Source: a virus
Virus record (IMG/VR): IMGVR_UViG_3300033143_004758
Location: 1 to 24,939 of that record
Direction: 5' to 3' (one strand)
DNA: 24,939 bases
A program made the translations under genes and the position numbers. The notes beneath the pieces are model-generated. The model had not been told where the DNA came from. It saw only the letters and a program-made list of their open reading frames with translations, and did not search any database. Positions 14,351 to 22,316 of this stretch are shown one piece after another; positions within the stretch are counted from its first letter, which is position 1; the number at the start of each line of letters is the position of its first letter.

Positions 14351-17300
14351 TTATTCCATGCTGTCCACGCTGTGTATTCTTATTTCATCAAATGTTTGTT
14401 CTACATCATACATGTCGTGACCAATTACAAATCCTGTACCTGTCATTTCATCATCCATAGCAACATAACTACCTGTTTCACTAGTTGAACTTGTAGCATC
14501 AACACCATCAATATATATTTTTAATCCAGAAGCATTACTACTACCATCATATGTTGCAATTTGGTGTATAAATTGTCCAGCATATCCAGATAATGTAGCT
14601 GTATAAGCATCAAGAGAAGCACTACCACCAACATCATTCAATTTAAAATTAGCACCAAATGGTGATCTTGAATCAAATTGATATGATGAATCTTCATATA
14701 CTGCTTCTGTTCCAGCATCTACTACTTCTGATTTTGATAGTAATTCAATAGAAAATGGGTCATCATATGTATCATTACCAAATATAAGTTCACTTTGTAA
14801 ACCAACACCAATTGTTTCATCATCTGCTCCAGTAAATAAATAAGCTTTACCAATTAATCCATCAACATAATTACTACTATCAGCCCCAGCGCTTGGTGTA
14901 CCATGTAATTCATTTGTTGTAGAATCATATATTACACCACCAGCAGGATCTTGTCCCATATGCCAAACACCTACAAAGTTATCAGACCAAACATTTTTAG
15001 CCTCAGCGCTTCCTATATCACCAATATAATTATTATCACTTGCTGATAAATTCCAAGTCAAAAGAAATTCTGTATCAGTTGTACTTGATATTTCTGGAAC
15101 TTTAACCCATAAAATAGCTGTACCGGCTGAAGGTGTCCACTCACCTCTTTCACAAAAATATTCAACTGTTCCATCAACATTTGTTACTTTTAATTTTTCT
15201 TTTTTAGCATCAGTATCAAGAATGTCAAATAATCTTCCAGTATCATAATCACTAATACCTGCTGATGTTGATATATTTACCATTACAGGAAAATCAGTAA
15301 GTGTTTCATCTATTAATGAACTATCTATTGTTACTTTAATAGCTTGATTATCAGGTGTAGTATATGAACTTAAATCAATTCCTTCAACTCTACAAAAAGA
15401 ACCATCTTCTTCATAAGCACGACCTGCTTCATCTATTTCAAATGAAGCGTTATCAGTATTCAATAGTAATCCATTATTATAAGTATAATCATCATGTTCC
15501 ATATCAAGTCTTATACCTGTAATAGTATTATCAATCCAATCAGGTTCACTACTCATATCCCATTCAATTACTTGCCAACCATAATTAGCATCACCATTAT
15601 TTACAATTTCTTTATAAAATAATTCAGACTCATTATGTAGTGGTGTTCTCCAATAAATTCTACCAGTCCAAGAATTTGAAGCATCTGTTACTTTCACTCT
15701 AGCTGTTACTTCTATATTTTCACCACCATCAAAACTTAAATCAACTACTCTAATTTCAGGTTCAGCTGTTTCTCCATATACCCAATTAGTAGGAGTCATA
15801 AGCATTGTGTCATCACTAGTTGCATAGATGTCTGCATTTGTTGCTGTCCATCCTTCTAAATCACCATCATTAAAATTCCATCTATTATCAGCACCATCAA
15901 CAGTATTCCATGTAAAATCAATTCTTCTTACAGGTGCTGTTCCTCTATAAGCATCAGCTTTATTCCATGAAGCTACCATAATATCATCATTAGTAGGATT
16001 TTGAGAAACAGGAACCATTTGATTTCTAACATAATCATTATTATAATATTGAGCAATAATACCAAATGCTCCTGATGTAGAAAGACTATGATTAACTGTC
16101 CAATCAAATTCAGTATATCCGCTTATTGTAGATGTAAGTGTAAAATATTTAAGATAAGAACCCGCAGATGTGTATTCAGAATATGTGGCATGAAGATTAT
16201 TAAATTCATCAATTTTTAATGAAAATCCCATATTATCAACACCTGAAGGTGTTAAGCTTATAAGAGCATTTGACCATCCAGTCCATGCGTTAGTATCAAA
16301 TTTTCCATATTTTAATTGACTACCATTAACTGATTCATAAATTGTATGAAGATTATCAGAATTATCAATACCAAGAGAAGTATAATTAAAATTTGATCCA
16401 ACATTATCATCAATAGTATATGTAACAAAAGAATCATTTATAGTAGTAATATGTTCATATTCATTAGAAATATTTTTATAAACTACATGTACTTTATCAG
16501 AACTATCAAGAACAATAGAAGTATATGCGTTTCCACTAGTTCCTGCTGCAGTTACTGTCCATGAACTAGTGCTACCTTCAGCAAGTTTTAATTCACCAAT
16601 ATAATCATCAATATAACTCATATATAACTTATTAGAACTATCAATAGTTACTGACATATCTTTATAATTACCACTTGTAGATGTATCTATTGTATCACAA
16701 CTCCATAAACCACCATCTTTAATAGCATGTTTTAAATAACCAATACCAGCTGTTTCAGAAGAATATATAACATGAGGATTATTTAAACTATCAATAATTA
16801 AAACAACATGTCCATTTATTCCATCATTTCCAACTATTACTGGTACCCATAATCCCGTTGAATTATTAGCATATAATATATCATTATTATCATAATTGTA
16901 AGCTATGTGTGATATACCTAAATTATCTATATCTATTTTTATAGTATTATTTCCATCACAGTCATCAACTTCTTCTGATAACCATACATCAGATACCTTA
17001 GTTGCATATTTAACTTTATCAGTTCCATAATTATAATATGATATATATGGAACAGATTCACTATTAACATCTATAAAAGTACTCCCACTTATAGTTCCAG
17101 ATGATACTGTTTCAGAAACTACACTAACATTTAATACAGGTGGTGTTCTTTGTGTTGTTTCAGTATGTAAATAATCGTAATTATCTCTAATACCAACTAC
17201 ATATGCCTCACCTCTAACAGCTGTACTAAAAGTTAAAGTCATTCTATTTTCATTGTTTATTTGTATATCTTTTGGCCAAATTAATTTTCTATTATTATCA

Positions 17301-19300
17301 TAACATTGAACAAGACAGTTTCTTGTTCCTAAATCATGTTGAGCTATCCAATTATCTCCAGATATTAATTGTTTATGTGTGTATGCAGTGGAACCAGTAT
17401 CTGTGCCTGATGGCGCTACTGGTGTTGCAGCAGAAAGAAAATTACTTCCTGTAAATTGAGTATTTAAATAAGCATTTTTATGTTCATCATAAAGTGAAAC
17501 ATACTCACCTGCTTCATCCATTTTACTAGTTGGTGCTATAAGTTGTTCATAATGAACGTATTTACTTACTGGTTTTGTATAATTCCAATATCTTATAAGT
17601 TCATCCATTAAATATTTATTAATAATATAATTATCACCTACTGGCTCACTTGATAAATCTATTTCTATTTTATAATGAGGAGTTAATACTAAACTATTTG
17701 TTTTATTAACACCAGTAGCACTAGTAGCACCAGTGGCTAAATCATAAACATCACCAGACCAATTTGTTGAACCTGAAGTAGATAACGTATTTAATACAAA
17801 TAAATAATTGAATGCTCCATTTGATCCACTACTACCTAATAGACTAAGAGTAACATATTCAAGAAGACTTGATCTATCTTCATTATCAAATATATATAAA
17901 TTTAAATCTCCACCAATTCTTTCAATTCCCAAATAATAATCTGTTGCAACTGAATATCCAGTTGTTGAATATGATGATTGAACAGTAGAACCATTATTAT
18001 ATCCTTCACTTACTCTAAATTGATATGCACCACTATACCATTCAAGAGAAACACCTAACCAGTTACTTGTTGAATAATTATTCCATGAAACATTTTGGTC
18101 ACCAAGACCCCATATATATAATCCAGCACCAGATGAAGAATCACTTGATAAATTTGTTTTTACACAATGAAGAAAATCACCTGAAGGCGTTGTACTTGCT
18201 AATGATAAGTATAAATCATCACTTGATTTATCAAAATCATTAATTGTTAATTTGACTCTATTAGCAACTGTTAAAACATTACCTGTATCTACTCCTTCAA
18301 AATTATAATAATTTTTACTAGCACCACAAAGCCAAACATTTTCTAAACAATCACCAGTTGGAGCAACATCAGTATAAGTAGGATAACCAGATGGATTATA
18401 TTGTGAATAATAATCTATACCGGCGCCGCCTTCTGCTTGTGTATTATAGTATTCAAGTATATGATGATCATTTTCAAAAATAGGAATATCACTTAATTCA
18501 GATGAACACCATTCAGCCCACCTTTCATAAATATTTAATTTGTTTTCAGTATTACCAAGTAATAACTTAAATATTATAAATATTGAAGCGTAATCACCTT
18601 TTCTTTTTAAGAAATAAATTATAGTATCAACCCATTCCCTTAAGTTACTTTCAGGTAAATCTTCATCAATTTCAATACCATAATCAAGGGCTATAAGATT
18701 AAGAAATCGTATATCAATTTCTTTTGGGTCTAACAAAGCCCATAAATTTTTTGTCATATTATATACTGAATGATGAACTTGATCGAAATAAACTTTTAGA
18801 AATTCTTCTAACTTAGTTGTTCTATTATTTTCAGGTAATGCTTTAGTCATATAGTCTTTCATTCCTTCAAAAACCACACTATATGAATCTGTTTCATTAG
18901 GAACTTCGTATATTTTACCAAAATATATATATGTTTTGTTAGTATTAACATCATCTCTATAAAGAGCTTCATTAACATTTAACCAATCATGGAAAAAAGC
19001 ATCTTTTCTAAAATACATTTCATTACCAACTGTAAAATCACCAACAGCTAAAGAATTATCACTTAAAAGACCACTATATGTAAATTTAAAATTATTTCCG
19101 CTTATTTCTGTTATTCTAAATTTATATCCAACAAGTTCACCAGTACTTCTTTTTTCATATAAATGTGTTACTACACCACCTTTAGCTACTATTGTTTTAC
19201 GTGGTCCAATAAGATAAGAATTTGCATCACCACTTGATTCTTTTATTATTCCAAAATATTCATTAAGAATATTGTAACTGCTTTCACTAAATTTTCCCAT
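14351..19300 (-). CDS. Giant tail protein: gpI-type baseplate head with jelly-roll, propeller, DUF2341 and LamG-like regions
   Basis: 1649 residues. Residues 160-260 (DIRFLNLIALDYGIEIDE, REWVDTIIYFLKRKGDYASI) match the P2 gpI-type tail protein that joins baseplate to fibres; position after gp6 agrees with T4 gp7. About 330-525 is a jelly-roll region; 540-635 ends in a gpI-like segment (KPVSKYVHYEQLIAPTSK). About 660-720 and 1070-1120 are H(D/S)L...Q-Y modules. About 728-1053 is a propeller of ID-S-N-LH-x-Y repeats. About 1138-1290 looks carbohydrate-binding (WNFNDGDLEGW), 1315-1430 is DUF2341-like (LTDFPVMVNIS), and 1438-1649 LamG-like (VWSDNFVGVWHMG, FDEIRIHSV). The stop falls where LamG relatives continue, and an adjacent frame carries on. 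GAGGAAAC precedes the ATG at 19300. It probably binds host surface glycans. Confidence 0.82.
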   Translation of the reverse strand: MGKFSESSYNILNEYFGIIKESSGDANSYLIGPRKTIVAKGGVVTHLYEKRSTGELVGYKFRITEISGNNFKFTYSGLLSDNSLAVGDFTVGNEMYFRKDAFFHDWLNVNEALYRDDVNTNKTYIYFGKIYEVPNETDSYSVVFEGMKDYMTKALPENNRTTKLEEFLKVYFDQVHHSVYNMTKNLWALLDPKEIDIRFLNLIALDYGIEIDEDLPESNLREWVDTIIYFLKRKGDYASIFIIFKLLLGNTENKLNIYERWAEWCSSELSDIPIFENDHHILEYYNTQAEGGAGIDYYSQYNPSGYPTYTDVAPTGDCLENVWLCGASKNYYNFEGVDTGNVLTVANRVKLTINDFDKSSDDLYLSLASTTPSGDFLHCVKTNLSSDSSSGAGLYIWGLGDQNVSWNNYSTSNWLGVSLEWYSGAYQFRVSEGYNNGSTVQSSYSTTGYSVATDYYLGIERIGGDLNLYIFDNEDRSSLLEYVTLSLLGSSGSNGAFNYLFVLNTLSTSGSTNWSGDVYDLATGATSATGVNKTNSLVLTPHYKIEIDLSSEPVGDNYIINKYLMDELIRYWNYTKPVSKYVHYEQLIAPTSKMDEAGEYVSLYDEHKNAYLNTQFTGSNFLSAATPVAPSGTDTGSTAYTHKQLISGDNWIAQHDLGTRNCLVQCYDNNRKLIWPKDIQINNENRMTLTFSTAVRGEAYVVGIRDNYDYLHTETTQRTPPVLNVSVVSETVSSGTISGSTFIDVNSESVPYISYYNYGTDKVKYATKVSDVWLSEEVDDCDGNNTIKIDIDNLGISHIAYNYDNNDILYANNSTGLWVPVIVGNDGINGHVVLIIDSLNNPHVIYSSETAGIGYLKHAIKDGGLWSCDTIDTSTSGNYKDMSVTIDSSNKLYMSYIDDYIGELKLAEGSTSSWTVTAAGTSGNAYTSIVLDSSDKVHVVYKNISNEYEHITTINDSFVTYTIDDNVGSNFNYTSLGIDNSDNLHTIYESVNGSQLKYGKFDTNAWTGWSNALISLTPSGVDNMGFSLKIDEFNNLHATYSEYTSAGSYLKYFTLTSTISGYTEFDWTVNHSLSTSGAFGIIAQYYNNDYVRNQMVPVSQNPTNDDIMVASWNKADAYRGTAPVRRIDFTWNTVDGADNRWNFNDGDLEGWTATNADIYATSDDTMLMTPTNWVYGETAEPEIRVVDLSFDGGENIEVTARVKVTDASNSWTGRIYWRTPLHNESELFYKEIVNNGDANYGWQVIEWDMSSEPDWIDNTITGIRLDMEHDDYTYNNGLLLNTDNASFEIDEAGRAYEEDGSFCRVEGIDLSSYTTPDNQAIKVTIDSSLIDETLTDFPVMVNISTSAGISDYDTGRLFDILDTDAKKEKLKVTNVDGTVEYFCERGEWTPSAGTAILWVKVPEISSTTDTEFLLTWNLSASDNNYIGDIGSAEAKNVWSDNFVGVWHMGQDPAGGVIYDSTTNELHGTPSAGADSSNYVDGLIGKAYLFTGADDETIGVGLQSELIFGNDTYDDPFSIELLSKSEVVDAGTEAVYEDSSYQFDSRSPFGANFKLNDVGGSASLDAYTATLSGYAGQFIHQIATYDGSSNASGLKIYIDGVDATSSTSETGSYVAMDDEMTGTGFVIGHDMYDVEQTFDEIRIHSVDSME

Positions 19301-19302
19301 TA

Positions 19303-21006
19303 TTATGTTTCCTCTTGTATCAATAATGTATTATAACTTAAGATAGGAAATTGATTATGACCTAATTGAATTTTTCTTAATTGGTTATCTTTACCAGCAT
19401 ATGATGATTCAACCCAGTATGGATAGTTTCCTATTGTATTTAATTCGTATACACTTGTAGATATATTTATATCTCTCATGTTAAGATTTCTTATTCCATT
19501 TATATTATCAAAATTATTACTAGGAGAAACATTTGATGTATCAAGTATATATTCATTAATATCATTAAAATTAATTATACTATTAAAATTTTGATTTACT
19601 GCTCTAAAATAGTAAATTAATTTATCTGTTATATCTTGTTGTACGCTTGAAAATGTATAAAGTCTTTTTATTCTAACACCAAAATCAAAGCTAAAATATA
19701 TTAATTCAGGTAAACTGAATAACTCATATGCGCTTATCATTTTTCTTGGAAGTAAATAATTTATTAATTCAGTATTCCAAGTAGATGAATAACTAGTTGG
19801 AACAAGAATACTAGCACTTGTACTCCAATCAGTTGTAAAGGTACCTGCTGATGTTACAATTGTACTAGCACTCCAACTATCAGGTATAACAGTTAAATGT
19901 ATTCTATTATATTCTAATATACTACCACCAGAAGGAGCTATATCTTGTTCACCCCAAGCATTAGCAACAACTATATCTGATCTTTGTTCTAAATGTGATA
20001 TATAATCAATGGCTGTTATATTTCTAAATTGAGCATGTAAACCAGATTGAGCATTAGTTTTTACTTCATCAACTGTTTCAGGTTCAGCTGCTCCAGTTGA
20101 AGCAGCAGTAAGAGCCAAACTAATTGTATCGTTACTTAAAAAAACTGTAACGGTTTCATATGTTTTTTCAACAACATTAGTACTATCAAGTACCCAACTT
20201 TCTGTATCATCTGCACCAATGCTACCATCAGTTCCTAAGCTTTCAAGTGCTGTAATATTTATTGTATCATGAATTGTTGGTACATTTCTTGATGAATTAA
20301 ATACAATTTTACTTCTTTCATATCTATCATAAACAAACATATAAACATTATCTACATTTGTTAATGGGTCAATATCATCAAAAAAATCACTAACTCTTGT
20401 CCATATTTCATCATCTACAACTACTTGAATTGATGGTAAAGCGTCATTCAAATCTTCATCATAAGCATAATTAGATGGTAATACTAATTCATTATCAACT
20501 AAATCTTTTCCTGTAAAACCAGTAAGTTCTACTATAGTTCCTTGTCTCATTGGTACACTAATTGTTGTTGATGTACCAGTAGCGGTTTGTTCTGTTGTTG
20601 ATGTTGTTGAAAATTTTATTGCTGTTTCATCATCAGTTGTTCTACCAGAATCAAATTGTTTCCAGGGATATACTTTTAATACATCACCAACTTGAGTATC
20701 ACTTACAGTCATATCAACATATATTCTTGCTGACCTTTTACCTTTTGGTTCATACCCAACACCTCTAGCAAGTCTATTAGCACACTCATATATATCAGTT
20801 GTTTCTGAGAACACATTCTTTGCTACCTTATTTACAAAAAATGTATTTAAATCACTGAAGTATGACATCAGTTCAAGAAGAACTGTTATATTAGCCCCTT
20901 CAAAATTATAATCTTTAAAAGTATCATTTGCCGCTAATTCAGTCTTTAGTTTTGCTAAAGCTGTATTAAAATCAAGCGAAAGATAATCCGGTGTTAAAAT
21001 GCTCAT
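19303..21006 (-). CDS. 6: gp6-like baseplate wedge protein
   Basis: 567 residues (T4 gp6 is 660). The N-terminus matches gp6/baseplate J-type proteins: NITVLLELMSYFSDLNTFFV, then a stretch with VFSETTDIYECANRLARGVGY and EPKGKRSARI. In T4, gp6 dimers form the inner baseplate ring and rearrange when the sheath contracts. The middle is Thr/Ser-rich beta structure. The C-terminal part (LPELIYFSFDFGVRIKRL) fits the gp6 core-bundle/wing region. The ATG at 21006 follows AGAGG, with two overlapping TATAAATA boxes upstream (21022-21039). The order gp25, gp6, gpI-like is the conserved one for contractile injection systems. Confidence 0.87.
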   Translation of the reverse strand: MSILTPDYLSLDFNTALAKLKTELAANDTFKDYNFEGANITVLLELMSYFSDLNTFFVNKVAKNVFSETTDIYECANRLARGVGYEPKGKRSARIYVDMTVSDTQVGDVLKVYPWKQFDSGRTTDDETAIKFSTTSTTEQTATGTSTTISVPMRQGTIVELTGFTGKDLVDNELVLPSNYAYDEDLNDALPSIQVVVDDEIWTRVSDFFDDIDPLTNVDNVYMFVYDRYERSKIVFNSSRNVPTIHDTINITALESLGTDGSIGADDTESWVLDSTNVVEKTYETVTVFLSNDTISLALTAASTGAAEPETVDEVKTNAQSGLHAQFRNITAIDYISHLEQRSDIVVANAWGEQDIAPSGGSILEYNRIHLTVIPDSWSASTIVTSAGTFTTDWSTSASILVPTSYSSTWNTELINYLLPRKMISAYELFSLPELIYFSFDFGVRIKRLYTFSSVQQDITDKLIYYFRAVNQNFNSIINFNDINEYILDTSNVSPSNNFDNINGIRNLNMRDINISTSVYELNTIGNYPYWVESSYAGKDNQLRKIQLGHNQFPILSYNTLLIQEET

Positions 21007-21021
21007 GTGTTTTCCTCTTTT

Positions 21022-21039
21022 TATTTATATTTATTTATA
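21022..21039 (-). promoter_or_regulatory. Two tandem T4-like late promoter boxes before gp6
   Basis: TATAAATA occurs on the minus strand at 21039-21032 and again at 21029-21022, in the 37-bp gap between the gp25 stop and the gp6 ATG. It is the exact late -10 element recognised by T4 gp55. In so AT-rich a genome the octamer also arises by chance several times per strand, so position is the main support. Confidence 0.5.
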
Positions 21040-21043
21040 CACT

Positions 21044-21430
21044 TTATCTACTAAGTATAAATTTTATTTCTTTAATTTCTTTGCTTCCTATTATGTTAAA
21101 TTTTAATCTACAATCATATCTGCTTTCATCATATATTGGATTTATATCAAATCCAGTAATTTCAATTCTATCTTCCCAATATCTTATAGATTCTATTAAA
21201 CTTTCTGCAATCATTCTTGCTGTAATATCATCAATAGGTTCAAAAAGTAATCCACTCATATTTGCTGCAAATGGTTGAAGCATTCTTCGTGAACCTTGTA
21301 ATGTATTTATAATATTTGTAACACTATTTAAAATAGCGTTAACATCTGTATTTCTTGTTATATCACCATTTGTTTGTCGTGTTAATTCTATATCCATATC
21401 ACTCCAAACTGCTGTGCTAGAAGTTGGCAT
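21044..21430 (-). CDS. 25: gp25-like baseplate wedge protein
   Basis: 128 residues (T4 gp25 is 132). Lysozyme-like fold component of the baseplate wedge core that, with gp6, links the inner ring to the first sheath layer. Typical features are DIELTRQTNGDITRNTDVNA near the N-terminus, the conserved SRRMLQPFAANMSGLLFEP (the 'GxRxxxPxxG' region of the family), and ESIRYWEDRIEI then VDIxxx-like strands to FNIIGS. AGAGG lies 5 bases before the ATG at 21430, after a 178-bp untranslated gap that holds a late-type promoter and two hairpins. Confidence 0.9.
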   Translation of the reverse strand: MPTSSTAVWSDMDIELTRQTNGDITRNTDVNAILNSVTNIINTLQGSRRMLQPFAANMSGLLFEPIDDITARMIAESLIESIRYWEDRIEITGFDINPIYDESRYDCRLKFNIIGSKEIKEIKFILSR

Positions 21431-21471
21431 GTATCCTCTCTTTTCCTTATTATTATTAAATCTTAAATTAA

Positions 21472-21502
21472 ACGGTAATTAAAGTGGTTTTTACCTTTCC
21501 GT
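21472..21502 (-). promoter_or_regulatory. Hairpin in the gp25 leader
   Basis: Forward segments ACGG (21472-21475), AAA-GT-GGT (21481-21488) and ACC-TTT-CCGT (21493-21502) can pair as an interrupted stem with a TTTT loop. It lies between the late-type promoter at 21513 and the gp25 ATG, so it would be in the messenger leader. The pairing is drawn by eye and is imperfect. Confidence 0.35.
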
Positions 21503-21512
21503 AAATACTACT

Positions 21513-21520
21513 TATTTATA
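21513..21520 (-). promoter_or_regulatory. T4-like late promoter box before gp25
   Basis: Exact TATAAATA on the minus strand, in the only sizeable non-coding gap of the structural region and about 83 bases upstream of the gp25 ATG. It matches the element read by gp55-type sigma factors, and such a sigma is encoded at 5985-6464. Chance occurrence is possible at this base composition. Confidence 0.55.
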
Positions 21521-21569
21521 ATTTGATTGATATTATTACATTTTGAATTAAAGGCTATAAAATAAGCTA

Positions 21570-21587
21570 GCAAAAACTACTTTTTGC
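21570..21587 (-). terminator. Possible weak terminator hairpin after the 234-aa gene
   Basis: On the minus strand GCAAAAA, loop GTAG, TTTTTGC forms a perfect 7-bp stem, followed by TAGCTTATTTTATA. It lies 22 bases after the stop at 21609. The stem has only two GC pairs and the trailing T run is broken, so it would be a weak terminator or a processing site. Confidence 0.4.
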
Positions 21588-21608
21588 CCCTCTCTTTCAT
21601 CAGTGATT

Positions 21609-22313
21609 TTACCATAAATTACTTGGTACTTTTACTGAAGGTTTAACAGATGTTATAGTTTCAACTGCTGTAGTTTGTAAATCATCCATTTTTGTTCCAA
21701 TAGATTTTAAATTTGCTATAAAACTTGCTGATGTAGCCAATCCTGTTGTAAATGTATCAAAATCAAATGTTCCAGCTGCTGTAAGTCTTAAAGTTGCTAT
21801 AACTGCATCAACCCTGTTACCAGCACTAACTATTTCAGTTTGACAATCCGCTAAATCTGTTTGTTCACTCAAGCAACCTAATAATCTGTCAATTTCATCA
21901 ATTATACCATTTATATTCATAATACCAAATAATGATTCTAATGCTTTTAATAATTGACTTATTGGTAATTCAGGTAATGCTAACATTGCAGGTATGGCAT
22001 CCATTGCGTCACTAATTGTACTTGTAACAGAATTTTCAACACCATCAAGTTTATTCAAAATATTCTCTAAACAACTTCCATCAAAATTAGATATAGTTGA
22101 TATAGCTGCGTCATCTATTCCAACGGCAGTTGATGTTGCATCATTTGTAGCACTAGTTATATCTTCAACTGATGTAACAGCATCACTATATCCTTCAATA
22201 CTATTAACAGTAGTATTAACTTGTGTTCCAGCTATTGCTGCTGAATTTTCTAAAAATAATAATTTTGTTTCTAATGTGTTATTTAAAATTTCACATGGGT
22301 TTAACATTGTCAT
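21609..22313 (-). CDS. Baseplate-region structural protein of unknown function (234 aa)
   Basis: 234 residues, rich in Ala, Ser, Thr, Ile and Asp and apparently mostly helical (MLALPELPISQLLKALES). There are several cysteines, including one at position 7 (MTMLNPCEIL), then DGSCLENIL, LLGCLSEQ and ADCQTE. The pattern of long amphipathic helices with small residues suggests an elongated coiled structure. It lies between the hub/spike gene and gp25, where T4-like phages often place small hub or wedge proteins, but I do not recognise a family. The ATG at 22313 lies one base after the hub stop with no clear ribosome binding site, so translation may be coupled; ATG 22307 is an alternative. Confidence 0.72.
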   Translation of the reverse strand: MTMLNPCEILNNTLETKLLFLENSAAIAGTQVNTTVNSIEGYSDAVTSVEDITSATNDATSTAVGIDDAAISTISNFDGSCLENILNKLDGVENSVTSTISDAMDAIPAMLALPELPISQLLKALESLFGIMNINGIIDEIDRLLGCLSEQTDLADCQTEIVSAGNRVDAVIATLRLTAAGTFDFDTFTTGLATSASFIANLKSIGTKMDDLQTTAVETITSVKPSVKVPSNLW

Positions 22314-22316
22314 AAT

